A DNA stretch of 64,000 nucleotides from Geomonas oryzisoli (GTDB lineage Bacteria > Desulfobacterota > Desulfuromonadia > Geobacterales > Geobacteraceae): positions 1,707,501 to 1,771,500 of the forward strand of contig NZ_CP076723.1 of NCBI RefSeq assembly GCF_018986915.1. The letters run 5' to 3'. Each line of letters begins with the position of its first letter. The stretch's first letter is position 1. The notes under the pieces are model-generated. The model was not told where the DNA came from. It ran no database searches and saw nothing but the letters and a program-made list of their open reading frames with translations. Below, one piece after another: positions 37,746 to 46,447 of the stretch. The position numbers and the translations under genes are program-made.

Positions 37746-38549
37746 ATGTCCATATTCGAGAACTTCTTCAGGCTGAGCGTCTTCTCCCTGGTGCGCGACC
37801 GGTTCCTCTACCTCCTATTCTCCCTGGCGCTGATCGCGCTTTTGCTGATCCCGGCCTTCAGCATGTTCTCCATGCGCCAGGTGCAGGAGCTCTCGGTCAC
37901 CCTCTGTCTCTCCGCGCTGTCGTTCCTGCTCCTCGTGGTGACCGTGCTCACCGGATCCTCGTCGCTTTGGCGTGACATAGAGAAGCGCTACACCTTCTCG
38001 GTGCTCGGGCTGCCCGTTTCCCGGGCCGGGTTCGTGCTCGGCAAATTCTCCGCCGTCGCGCTGCTGCTCGCCGTGGTCGCCGCCGTCTTCGGCGCCGGCT
38101 CCTTTGCCGCCATCAAGGTTGCCGCCGGGGTCTATCCCTCCGACATTCCGGTTGCCTGGGGCGTCTTCTGCGCCGCTGTCGCCTTCGATGTGCTGAAATA
38201 CCTGATGCTGCTCGCGATCCTCTTCTTTCTCTCGGCCCTCAGCACCTCCTTTTACTTCCCGTTTCTTGCGGGCATCGCCGTATTCATTGCCGGAAGTGCC
38301 AGCCAGGAGGTGTACGAGTACGTGCAGGGTGCGTACGGCAAGGGGATCACGCCGGCTGCCAAGGCTGTGATCACCGGCATCTACTACCTGCTTCCCAACT
38401 TCGCCGCTTTTGACCTGCACCCCCACGCGATCTATGCCCTGCCCGTCCCCCCCGGCGGCGCGCTCCTGACCTTCGTCTATTGGTTGTGCTACACCGGCGT
38501 CATGCTTTCGCTCGCCGTCTGGAGCTTTTCCAGAAGAGAGCTGACATGA
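37746..38549 (+). CDS. ABC-2-type exporter permease subunit
   Basis: 267 aa with six hydrophobic segments (near 12-35, 50-75, 95-125, 135-165, 168-190, 235-258) in the pattern of ABC-2/NatB-type membrane subunits that carry no ATPase. The short loop after the second helix (SSLWRDIEKRYTFSVLGLPVSRAGFVLGK) resembles the coupling region of this class. The cognate ATPase is two genes downstream. By position next to pilA it corresponds to the start of the xap exopolysaccharide region of G. sulfurreducens. The ribosome site is weak, and the gene follows a strong terminator, so its own promoter is unclear. Confidence 0.82.
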   Translation: MSIFENFFRLSVFSLVRDRFLYLLFSLALIALLLIPAFSMFSMRQVQELSVTLCLSALSFLLLVVTVLTGSSSLWRDIEKRYTFSVLGLPVSRAGFVLGKFSAVALLLAVVAAVFGAGSFAAIKVAAGVYPSDIPVAWGVFCAAVAFDVLKYLMLLAILFFLSALSTSFYFPFLAGIAVFIAGSASQEVYEYVQGAYGKGITPAAKAVITGIYYLLPNFAAFDLHPHAIYALPVPPGGALLTFVYWLCYTGVMLSLAVWSFSRRELT

Positions 38550-39430
38550 TCGGGAGGGTCGTCTTCGGCATCCTCCTGTGCTCGCTCGTCGCCGTCGCGG
38601 TCCCGTTCAGCAGGTCCGTCGCCGAGCGCCCGGTACTGGTGAAGCTCGGCGTGCTCCCAGCGGCGGAACCGCTCAAGATGATCAGCGGTGACCAGCGCTA
38701 CCTGCTGGCGCAGTGCGCCGTGGTGAAGGTCCTCTTCTACTATGGGACCCTGGTGGAGAAGTTCCAGCAGAAGATCGCACTGCAGCCTGAGTACGGCAAC
38801 ATGTTCGGGACGCTGCAGACCGCGGTGGTTCTCGATCCCTGGAACGCCGACGCCTACTACTTCACCCAGGCCGCCTTCACGTGGGAGCTCGGCAAGGTGG
38901 ACGAGGTGAACCGGATGCTCGAGTACGGGATGAAGTCCCGTACCTGGGACTACCAGCTCCCCTTCTTCGCCGGGTTCAACGCCGCCTACTTCAAGAAGGA
39001 CTACGCGAATGCCGCGCGCTATTTTCAGCAGGCGGCCCGGCTCCGCCCGGACCCGCTGCTGACCAACCTCTCGTCGCGTTACTTCTACGAGTCCGGTGAG
39101 AGTCGGCTTGGGCTCGCCTTCCTCGACTACATGCAGCGACACGCCACCGACAGCAAGGTGATCCGTCTCTACCAGCTGAGAAAGCAGGCGCTTCTTGCCG
39201 TCATGGAGCTGCAGCAGGCCTGTGACCGGTATGCCGCCAGGTTCGGCCACCTCCCGGAAAAGATCTCGGACCTTGTCGCTGCCGGACTCGTCGAGCGCGT
39301 CCCTGCGGACCCTTACGGCGGCAGTTTCTACATCGATGACAAGGGGAAGATCCGGAGTACGAGCAAGTTCGCTTTCGCCCCGCAGACGGCATGGCCTGAA
39401 AAAACGACCCCGAAGGAGATGCACCCCTAA
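38546..39430 (+). CDS. Membrane-anchored TPR-like protein with pilin-like C-terminal tail
   Basis: 294 aa. N-terminal hydrophobic anchor (about 4-22), helical TPR-like repeats (about 95-190), and a C-terminal part (about 221-275) reading YAARFGHLPEKISDLVAAG then VPADPYGGSFYID. This is the style of the C-terminal globular tip of GspG/PilA-type pseudopilins ('P.DPyGg.Y'). Start ATG 38546 overlaps the permease stop by four bases; the longer frame upstream is inside the permease. It sits between permease and ATPase, so it is probably a periplasmic accessory of the exporter. No named family assigned. Confidence 0.75.
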   Translation: MIGRVVFGILLCSLVAVAVPFSRSVAERPVLVKLGVLPAAEPLKMISGDQRYLLAQCAVVKVLFYYGTLVEKFQQKIALQPEYGNMFGTLQTAVVLDPWNADAYYFTQAAFTWELGKVDEVNRMLEYGMKSRTWDYQLPFFAGFNAAYFKKDYANAARYFQQAARLRPDPLLTNLSSRYFYESGESRLGLAFLDYMQRHATDSKVIRLYQLRKQALLAVMELQQACDRYAARFGHLPEKISDLVAAGLVERVPADPYGGSFYIDDKGKIRSTSKFAFAPQTAWPEKTTPKEMHP

Positions 39431-40308
39431 TGAACGCAGTCGAGATATCGCACCTCTCCAAAAGCTACCCCGGCAAGAGGCTGGGCAAGGTGGCCGCGCT
39501 GCACGACGTCTCCCTTGAGGTCGCCGCAGGCGAGGTCTTCGGCTTCTTAGGTCCCAACGGCGCCGGAAAGAGCACCACCATCAAGATCGTCATGGGGCTG
39601 TTACGACCCGGTACGGGTAGCGTCCGTGTCTTCGGCACTCCGGTGCAGAGCGTTGAGAGCCGCCGCAAGGTCGGCTACCTCCCCGAGAACCCCTCCTTCT
39701 ACGAGTTTCTGACCGGGCGCGAGTACCTCGCCTTCGTCGGGAGGGCCTTCGGCATGGACGATGCCGCCATCCGTTCCGAGTCGTCGCGGGTCCTGGAGTT
39801 GCTCGATCTCTCCGGCGCCGCCGACCGCCCCATCCGCGGGTACAGCAAGGGGATGGTGCAGCGCCTCGGGCTCGCCCAGGCGATGGTGCACGATCCCGAC
39901 CTGTACATCCTCGACGAACCGATGAGCGGCCTCGACCCGGTGGGAAGGGCGCTGGTCAAGGAGATCATCAAGGACCTCAAAAGACGCGGCAAGACCGTCT
40001 TTTTCAGCACCCACATAACCGCCGACATCGAGATCGTCTGCGACCGCGTGGGCATCGTCGCCGGCGGCAGGCTCAGAACCGTTGACAGCGTAGCCAACAT
40101 CCTGCAAAGTGGCGTCGTCGGCTACGAGATCGAGATAAGCCGCGCCGGTGCTGTCGAGGTCATCCAGGTGGAGCGGGACCTGCTGCAGCATCGGTTGTCT
40201 GAACTTATGGACACCGGTGCGGTCATCGAGCGGATCGAACCGGTGCGCAAGGACATGGAGGCCTTTTTCCTTGACATCATTTCCAGAGAGCCTGACGGTT
40301 CGCGATAG
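39430..40308 (+). CDS. ABC-2 exporter ATP-binding protein
   Basis: 292 aa: Walker A GPNGAGKS (41-48), Q-loop region, signature in YSKGMVQRLGLAQ, Walker B LYILDEPMSGLDPVG, H-loop FFSTHI, then a C-terminal extension of about 70 aa typical of CcmA/NatA-type subunits. It overlaps the preceding gene by one base. Together with the permease at 37746 it forms an exporter; the G. sulfurreducens xapD ATPase, needed for extracellular polysaccharide and cytochrome anchoring, lies at the comparable place, but equivalence is inferred from position only. Confidence 0.9.
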   Translation: MNAVEISHLSKSYPGKRLGKVAALHDVSLEVAAGEVFGFLGPNGAGKSTTIKIVMGLLRPGTGSVRVFGTPVQSVESRRKVGYLPENPSFYEFLTGREYLAFVGRAFGMDDAAIRSESSRVLELLDLSGAADRPIRGYSKGMVQRLGLAQAMVHDPDLYILDEPMSGLDPVGRALVKEIIKDLKRRGKTVFFSTHITADIEIVCDRVGIVAGGRLRTVDSVANILQSGVVGYEIEISRAGAVEVIQVERDLLQHRLSELMDTGAVIERIEPVRKDMEAFFLDIISREPDGSR

Positions 40309-42007
40309 CAGGGCGGTCCTCCTCCTGATCGGGGTCGTCGTCGCGCTCTTCCTTCCGGCCGTCTGGTGTCCCTCCAACCCCATCGACGATCCCGGCATCC
40401 TGAGCGTCTACGGCAACGACCTGCTGACCCTCGCCGAAGTGGTGAGTCCTGGGGGGGGGTACTACTACCGCCCGCTCATCGCGCTGAGCTTCTATCTCGA
40501 CTACCACGTGCTGGCACAGGACATCAGGCTTTTGCACCTGGAGAACGTCCTCATTCACGCCACCAACGCCGTGCTGCTGTTTCTTTTCGGTCGGCGCCTG
40601 TTCCCTAAAGCAGCCTCCGTTGTCCCTCTGGCTGCCGCCCTCATCTTCGCGCTCCATCCGGTGAACACCGAGGCGGTGAACTGGATCGCCGGGCGCACCG
40701 ATCCTCTGGCCGCTCTGTTCGTGCTCCTTGCCGGACTTGCCCTCTGCCGCGGGCTCGCGACGGGAAGGGGGCGGTGGACCGTGGCGTCGGTCGCGCTGAC
40801 GCTTTTTGGCGCGCTCGCCAAAGAGACGGCCCTCTTCATGATCCCCGCGTCATTTTTGATCGTCCAGGCGTGGATCTCCCAGCACCCGCAGCGGTCGGAT
40901 TCGGCCAGGCGGCAGCGCATCGTCCTTGCGGCAGCCTCGCTTGCCCTTTCGCTTCTCTTCGCCTTTCTTTTCTCGTATCGTGCGCTTTCCCACGGCAACA
41001 GCGTTGCAACGCTCATGCAGGGGCACCGGCCTGACCTCTTCGGCTCGGTGCTGGTCCTGCTCAAGAGCGCGGGGTTCTACGTGAAGAAGATGCTCTTCCC
41101 GTGGCCGCTCAACATCGCCATCGATTCCGTTTCCGCCTGGTACCTGGTCCCGGCGCTTGCGGCACTGCTCCTTTTGTGGCGTTCCCCCAAAACGAGCCCT
41201 TGGCTCGCGATGACCTGCACGGGATTCATGTTCCTGATGCCCCCTCTCGCGGTGGCGCTCTTCGGTGTCGCCTGGACGCCCGTTGCCGAGCGCTACCTCT
41301 ACATCCCCTCCCTGTTTTTCTCTCTGGGGGGCGCCGGGTGGTTCTTCAGCAGCGCGGCTTCCCTTGGCAAACAACGGCTGGCCGCGCCGGTTTTGGTGTC
41401 GGTGCTTGTCATTCTCGCTTTCGGTACCTGGCAGAGGATCTCTGTCTGGCGGGACAACATCGCGCTCTACCGGGACGCCGTCGCCCAGAGTCCGGACTTC
41501 GCCATGCTGCACAACACGCTGGCGGTTTTGTACGCAAAGGGGGGGAGAATCGACGAGGCGCACCGTGAGCTCAACCTCGCCTCCTCGTTGGAGCCGAGCG
41601 AACTGCTTAAGGTGCTGATACGGAAGAACCGGATCAGCCTCGCTATCTACGGAGTGCCCCCCGAGGAGGCACGCCGCACGCTGAACCTGTACCTGGGTAA
41701 ACCTGCCCAGGAGGATACGGAACTCCTCGATGCCCTGCGCAAGATCGATGTCGTCCTGATCAGGAAGGCGCCCGCGGGTGCGGAGCGAGACGAGATGTCC
41801 CGCGAACTGGTCGAGGTGAACGAGGAGCTGTACGCCAGGACACGCGATCCCCTGCTGCTGTACCACACCGGGCAACTGCTCCTGGGCCTGGGGGAGGAGA
41901 AGCGGGCCGGAGCGTACTTCGGCCGGAGCTTCGGCGCAGCATCGGAGGGGGCGTATTATAAAGCCGCCGCAGGCAAACTTGCCGCGAAGTACGGGGAGGG
42001 GCGGTGA
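40271..42007 (+). CDS. TMTC-like GT-C membrane protein with C-terminal TPR
   Basis: About 578 aa, nine or more hydrophobic helices (to about 395), then a soluble helical region with a TPR-like repeat (VLYAKGGRIDEAHRELNLASS). The first external loop has an acidic pair (Asp39, Asp40) followed by YYYRPL (64-69) and HPVNTEAVNWIAGRTD (129-144), the signature of TMTC/PMT-related glycosyltransferases that use polyprenyl-phosphate sugars. I chose TTG 40271 because GGAGG lies 9 nt upstream; the start then overlaps the ATPase gene by 38 bp. It is followed by a polyprenyl-phosphate enzyme, which fits. Confidence 0.82.
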   Translation: MTSFPESLTVRDSRAVLLLIGVVVALFLPAVWCPSNPIDDPGILSVYGNDLLTLAEVVSPGGGYYYRPLIALSFYLDYHVLAQDIRLLHLENVLIHATNAVLLFLFGRRLFPKAASVVPLAAALIFALHPVNTEAVNWIAGRTDPLAALFVLLAGLALCRGLATGRGRWTVASVALTLFGALAKETALFMIPASFLIVQAWISQHPQRSDSARRQRIVLAAASLALSLLFAFLFSYRALSHGNSVATLMQGHRPDLFGSVLVLLKSAGFYVKKMLFPWPLNIAIDSVSAWYLVPALAALLLLWRSPKTSPWLAMTCTGFMFLMPPLAVALFGVAWTPVAERYLYIPSLFFSLGGAGWFFSSAASLGKQRLAAPVLVSVLVILAFGTWQRISVWRDNIALYRDAVAQSPDFAMLHNTLAVLYAKGGRIDEAHRELNLASSLEPSELLKVLIRKNRISLAIYGVPPEEARRTLNLYLGKPAQEDTELLDALRKIDVVLIRKAPAGAERDEMSRELVEVNEELYARTRDPLLLYHTGQLLLGLGEEKRAGAYFGRSFGAASEGAYYKAAAGKLAAKYGEGR

Positions 42008-42843
42008 CCGGTTACCTGAAGCTCATGCGGCCGCACCAGTGGCTGAAGAACCTGATGATCTTCTTCCCGGCCCTGCTGTCGGGTGTCATCATCCAGCCGG
42101 GCGTTGCGCAGCGGGGGGTGCTTCCCATGCTCGCCTTCTGTCTTGGTTCCAGCGCCACCTATGTCATCAACGACCTGCTCGACGCCCCCAAGGACCGCAA
42201 CCACCCGAGAAAGAGCAGGCGCCCCATCGCCTCGGGGACGGTCGGGACGCGCCCGGCCCTTTTTCTGGCGCTGCTGCTCGCAGTCTGTAGCATCGGCACC
42301 GCGCTGCTCGTCCCCGGCATCTTCCCGCTGCTCCTCGTGAGCTACCTGGCGATCTCCGCCTGCTATTCGCTGAAATTGAAGGACGTGGCGATCGTCGACA
42401 TCTTCTGCATCGCGGCGGGCTTCGTCCTGAGGCTCGAGGCCGGCGGCGATGCTCTCGGTGTGGCCATCTCCGAATGGCTTTTTCTCTCCGTGTTTCTGCT
42501 CTCGGTGTTTTTGAGCACCGGCAAGCGGCTGTGCGAGCAGCGCGGGCTGGGTGAAGGGGCGGGGAGCCATCGCAAAAGCCTGGAGGGATACCCCCCCGGG
42601 TTCCTCGATATCGCCATGGCGATGACCGGGGCCGCGGTCCTTGTCACCTACACCATGTACTCCCTCTCCAAGCCGCACCTCATCTACACCGTGCCGCTTT
42701 GCACCTTCGGGCTTTTCCGCTATGCGCTCAGGGTGAAGGCCGGGGGTGGGGGGGACCCGACCGATGCGCTTTTGAAGGACTTCCCGCTTTTTGCCACCGG
42801 CCTTCTCTGGCTGATCATGGTCGCTTCCGGGATCTACCGATGA
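42004..42843 (+). CDS. UbiA-family prenyltransferase, decaprenyl-phosphate phosphoribosyltransferase-like
   Basis: 279 aa integral membrane enzyme with about eight helices. The first Asp-rich motif NDLLDAPKDRNHPRKSRRP (Asn56, Asp57, Asp60, Asp64) is that of the DPPR-synthase branch (Rv3806c-like), which joins phosphoribose to decaprenyl phosphate, rather than of ubiquinone UbiA. The N-terminal YLKLMRPHQWLKN is also characteristic. Product would be a lipid-linked ribose or related donor, which the preceding GT-C protein could use. GTG start overlaps the previous stop (GTGA). Confidence 0.87.
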   Translation: MTGYLKLMRPHQWLKNLMIFFPALLSGVIIQPGVAQRGVLPMLAFCLGSSATYVINDLLDAPKDRNHPRKSRRPIASGTVGTRPALFLALLLAVCSIGTALLVPGIFPLLLVSYLAISACYSLKLKDVAIVDIFCIAAGFVLRLEAGGDALGVAISEWLFLSVFLLSVFLSTGKRLCEQRGLGEGAGSHRKSLEGYPPGFLDIAMAMTGAAVLVTYTMYSLSKPHLIYTVPLCTFGLFRYALRVKAGGGGDPTDALLKDFPLFATGLLWLIMVASGIYR

Positions 42844-43826
42844 GCGTCTACGTCGTCCTGGTGAACTACAACGGCTGGCGGGACACCGTGGAGTGTCTTG
42901 GCAGCCTTTTCCGCTCCGATTATTCCGGATTCCGGGTGGTGGTCTGTGACAACGGCTCTCAGGACGGCTCCCTGGACCACATCGAGGCGTGGGCACGGGA
43001 CGCGGACTGCCTCGGCGCGGCGGGAACGTCCCGCCTGGTCCGCTACCGCCGCGGCGAGGCGGAATCGGGCGGGCAGCGAGACGAGCGTGCTCCCCTGGTC
43101 CTCGTCGACTGTGGCGGGAACCTCGGCTTTGCCGGCGGCAACAACGTCGGCTTGCGCTACGCCCTTTCCCGCGGCGACCTCGACTACGCCTGGCTGCTCA
43201 ACAACGATACGGTGGTGGCTCCGGATGCCATGCGCCGCATGGTGAGCAGGCTCGAGGAGCACGGTGGGAGCGGCCTGTGCGGCTCGACGCTTCTGCACTA
43301 CGGGGAACGAGACCGCGTGCAGGCCCTGGGGGGCGGCTGGTACTGCAAGTGGCTCGGTCTCGCCTGGCACCTGGGCCGGCTCGGGCGCTGGCCCGCGCAC
43401 GCCGACCGCGACCGCGTGGAGCGGCGCATGAGCTACCCGGTGGGGGCGTCGCTCATGGCGAGCCGTGACTTCATCGAGACGGTGGGGCTTCTGTGCGAGG
43501 ATTACTTCCTCTTTTTCGAGGAGCTCGACTGGGTGCTGCGCGCGAACGGTCGCTTCCCGCTCTCTTGGGCGCCGGAAAGCCTGGTGTACCACAAGGTGGG
43601 TGCGAGCGTCGGGACGAGCAGCAATCCGGCCCGCAAGAGCGCTGCCTGCGACTACTGGAACGTGAGAAACCGGATCTTCTTCACACGGCGCTTCTTCCCG
43701 TGGGCGCTGCCGACGGTATACCTGGCACTGTTATGCACCCTGGTGACCCGGCTGCTGCTCGGGAGGTGGGACCGGGCGGCGATGATACTGCGCCTGCTTT
43801 TGGGGCGTGAAGGGGGGATACAGTGA
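42840..43826 (+). CDS. Glycosyltransferase family 2
   Basis: 328 aa, cytoplasmic GT-A enzyme of the rhamnosyltransferase-like group. VVLVNYNGWRDTVECL at the N-terminus, DNGSQDGS, and the metal-binding region WLLNNDTVVAPDA (121-124) instead of a strict DXD, as in this subgroup. A C-terminal amphipathic/hydrophobic segment (about 290-320) could hold it at the membrane. Residues 60-85 contain a short extra loop rich in Arg/Glu. ATG 42840 overlaps the prior stop by four bases. The sugar is unknown. Confidence 0.9.
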   Translation: MSVYVVLVNYNGWRDTVECLGSLFRSDYSGFRVVVCDNGSQDGSLDHIEAWARDADCLGAAGTSRLVRYRRGEAESGGQRDERAPLVLVDCGGNLGFAGGNNVGLRYALSRGDLDYAWLLNNDTVVAPDAMRRMVSRLEEHGGSGLCGSTLLHYGERDRVQALGGGWYCKWLGLAWHLGRLGRWPAHADRDRVERRMSYPVGASLMASRDFIETVGLLCEDYFLFFEELDWVLRANGRFPLSWAPESLVYHKVGASVGTSSNPARKSAACDYWNVRNRIFFTRRFFPWALPTVYLALLCTLVTRLLLGRWDRAAMILRLLLGREGGIQ

Positions 43827-44818
43827 GCGGCACCAAGGAAAAGGCCATCAACCTGTTGCGCCGCACGCTCCCCGTGTGGGAATGGTTCCTCGCTCCCTTT
43901 ACCCTTTTGGGCGCGCTTTTGTTCGCGTTGATCAGGAGGGGAGGCATCGAGCGTCTGCCGCTTACCCGCAGGATCCTCCTCCAGGTCGGGGTGTTCCCTA
44001 TCTCGCGCCACTACTACGAGCCGCAGTTCGACCATCGGGCTATGCGCCGTCCGCTGGATGCCGAGCGTCCGCTCCCCGGCATCGATTGGAACGAAGCCGA
44101 GCAGATCGAGCTTTTGGGCCGTTTCCATTACGCCGACGAACTGTTGCAGTTCCCCGAAAGGCCCCGGGACGGGCGTATCGAGTTCCACTACGACAACGCC
44201 ATGTTCCCACCCGGCGACGCCGAGATCCTCTACTCGATGGTCCGTCATTTCCGCCCCGGGAGCGTCATCGAAATAGGAAGCGGCAACTCCACCCTCATGG
44301 TGGTGAACGCGCTCCAAAAGAACGCCGAGGAGGAGCAAGGGTACCGCTGCCGGCACATCTGCATCGAGCCGTACGAGATGCCTTGGCTCGAGCAGACCGG
44401 CGTCACCGTGCTGCGCGAGCGGGTGGAGAGCGTGGACCGCGAACTGTTCGCGACACTGCAGGCGGGGGACATCCTCTTCATCGACTCGTCGCACATGATC
44501 AGGCCGCAGGGGGACGTGCTCGCCATCTACCTGGAGATCCTCCCCCTGCTGCGTCCCGGCGTCCTGGTGCACATTCACGACATCTTCTCGCCGCAGGACT
44601 ACCCGAGGGAGTGGGTGGTCGACGAGGTGAAGTTCTGGAACGAGCAGTACCTCCTGGAGGCCTTTTTGACCATGAACCGCGAGTTCCGCGTGGTAGCGGG
44701 CCTCAGCTACCTGAAGCTCAACCACTATGACCTCCTTTGCGCCTGCTGCCCGGTCTTTGCCCGGCAGGGGGGCGGCCCCGGTTCGATGTGGCTTAGGAGG
44801 GAGCAGGCGCGGCCATGA
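43823..44818 (+). CDS. Class I SAM-dependent methyltransferase with N-terminal extension
   Basis: 331 aa. One hydrophobic segment near the N-terminus (about 15-34, WFLAPFTLLGALLFALI) suggests membrane association. The Rossmann motif SVIEIGSGNSTLMVV (about 150-164) binds SAM; FIDSSHMIRPQGD and VLVHIHDIFSPQDYP follow, the pattern of the Methyltransf_24-like class that methylates sugars or sugar-linked groups. GTG start overlaps the previous stop by four bases. Target unknown, presumably a residue of the locus glycan. Confidence 0.85.
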   Translation: MSGTKEKAINLLRRTLPVWEWFLAPFTLLGALLFALIRRGGIERLPLTRRILLQVGVFPISRHYYEPQFDHRAMRRPLDAERPLPGIDWNEAEQIELLGRFHYADELLQFPERPRDGRIEFHYDNAMFPPGDAEILYSMVRHFRPGSVIEIGSGNSTLMVVNALQKNAEEEQGYRCRHICIEPYEMPWLEQTGVTVLRERVESVDRELFATLQAGDILFIDSSHMIRPQGDVLAIYLEILPLLRPGVLVHIHDIFSPQDYPREWVVDEVKFWNEQYLLEAFLTMNREFRVVAGLSYLKLNHYDLLCACCPVFARQGGGPGSMWLRREQARP

Positions 44819-45612
44819 AGATAAGCGTCATAACGATCTGCTACAACAGCGCCCGCCACATCGAGAAGGCGATGGCGAGCGTCCTTGCCCAGTCGTACCC
44901 GGATCTCGAGTATATCCTCGTGGACGGAGGCTCCGTCGACGGCACGGTGGACATCATTCGGGAACACGCGGCGCGGGATGCGCGGATAAAGTGGGTCTCC
45001 GAGCCGGACCGCGGCATCTCCGACGCCATGAACAAGGGAGTGGCCCTCGCCACGGGGGAGGTGATCGCCCACCTGCACTCGGACGAGTACTACCTGGACC
45101 GGGAGGTGCTGGCCGAGGTGGCGGCGACCTTCCGCCGCTCTCCCGGAGCACTCTGGGCCACCGGCGGCTTCCACTTCGTGGACTCGCAAGGGCGCTTTCT
45201 CAAAGAGATCAAGGTGCGCCGTTACTGTTACCGGAGGCTCATCCACTCGAACATCATCCTGCACCCGGCCACCTTCATACAGCGCGACGCCTTCCTTGCC
45301 GCCGGAGGCTTCGACCTCGGTGTCCACTACTGCATGGACTACCATCTCTGGCTCAGGCTCGGGGCCATGGGCGACCCGGTTCCCATCCGCCGGGCCGTCG
45401 CCTGTTTCGGTGTCCATGGCGGTAGCCGTTCGCTGGCTCAGGCCGAGGCGGCCTACGCCGAGGAACTCAAGGTGCGCCTGGATTTTCTGAAGAGCCGCTC
45501 CATGTGGCAGTTTCCCTACCGACTCGAGTACCAGGTGAAGAAGCGGCTGAACCGGCTCTTCGTGCGCAGGCTGTTCGCGGCTGCGGACGCGCCCCCAAAG
45601 GAGGCACCGTGA
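44815..45612 (+). CDS. Glycosyltransferase family 2 (WcaA-like)
   Basis: 265 aa GT-A enzyme. N-terminal VITICYNSARHIEKAM, DGGSVDGT, SEPDRGISDAMNKG, then the metal-site region LHSDEYY (Ser89-Asp90-Glu91) where relatives have NADD. A C-terminal helix with basic residues ends it. ATGA overlap with the methyltransferase gene. It resembles the GT at 54572 in general layout, so the two may add similar residues. Confidence 0.9.
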   Translation: MKISVITICYNSARHIEKAMASVLAQSYPDLEYILVDGGSVDGTVDIIREHAARDARIKWVSEPDRGISDAMNKGVALATGEVIAHLHSDEYYLDREVLAEVAATFRRSPGALWATGGFHFVDSQGRFLKEIKVRRYCYRRLIHSNIILHPATFIQRDAFLAAGGFDLGVHYCMDYHLWLRLGAMGDPVPIRRAVACFGVHGGSRSLAQAEAAYAEELKVRLDFLKSRSMWQFPYRLEYQVKKRLNRLFVRRLFAAADAPPKEAP

Positions 45613-46394
45613 CCGGCTTACGACCGAAGGTGTCGGTGGTGATTCCCTGCTACAACCACGGCATCTACCTCGACGAGGCGGTGGACTCGGTCCTCGCGCA
45701 AAGCTTTACCGACTTCGAGATCGTCATCGTCAACGACGGCTCCACCGATCCCTACACGGTCGATCTCCTTGCGCGTTACCGCCGCCCGAAAACCCGGGTC
45801 CTGCACACCGAAAACGCCGGCGTCTCCAGTGCGAGAAACAGCGGCATCGCAGCCGCCCAGGGTGACTACATCCTGCCGCTCGATGCCGACGACCGCATCG
45901 CCCCGAGTTACCTCGAAAAGGGGGTCGCCATACTCGACGCCCGCCCCGAGGTCGGTATCGTCTACTGCGACGAGCAGATGTTCGGGGAGCGTGACGACGT
46001 CTGGATCATGCCCGAGTACGATCCCGTCGCGCTGCTCTTCGACAACCAGATCTTTCCGTCCGCCTTTTTCAGGAAGAGCGACTGGGAGAAGGTGGGGGGA
46101 TACAGTTCCCGCTTCGTCTACGGGTGGGAGGACTGGGACTTCTGGATCACCATGTCCACTCTTAAGAAAGAGGTGACAAAGATACCGGAGCTGCTGTACT
46201 ATTACCGCATTCGCAGCGAGTCTCGCGATCATTCGATGCGTGTATGGCAGAAGATCGCGATGATGTCGCTCATAATCCTGCGGCACAAAACCCTGTACTT
46301 GAATAACACCCACCTTCTTTGTCACAAGATCCTCCAGTTGACGATCAAGTACATGAAGTCGGCTTTTCTTCGGCATGACAAACACACCGGCTAA
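45609..46394 (+). CDS. Glycosyltransferase family 2
   Basis: 261 aa. VVIPCYNHGIYLDEAV, NDGSTD and the DXD-like LDADDR (Asp92, Asp94, Asp95) are intact; GWEDWDFWI near 173-181 is the catalytic ED motif of this group. Start GTG 45609 overlaps the previous stop; the longer open frame from 45504 lies within the preceding gene. The last 40 residues are basic. The coding stretch from about 46240 is visibly less GC-rich than its neighbours. Confidence 0.9.
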   Translation: MTGLRPKVSVVIPCYNHGIYLDEAVDSVLAQSFTDFEIVIVNDGSTDPYTVDLLARYRRPKTRVLHTENAGVSSARNSGIAAAQGDYILPLDADDRIAPSYLEKGVAILDARPEVGIVYCDEQMFGERDDVWIMPEYDPVALLFDNQIFPSAFFRKSDWEKVGGYSSRFVYGWEDWDFWITMSTLKKEVTKIPELLYYYRIRSESRDHSMRVWQKIAMMSLIILRHKTLYLNNTHLLCHKILQLTIKYMKSAFLRHDKHTG

Positions 46395-46447
46395 GGTCCG
46401 ACATTGTGGGGCTCGTTTTGAACAACAGGAGAGGCTCTAAGTCTGAC

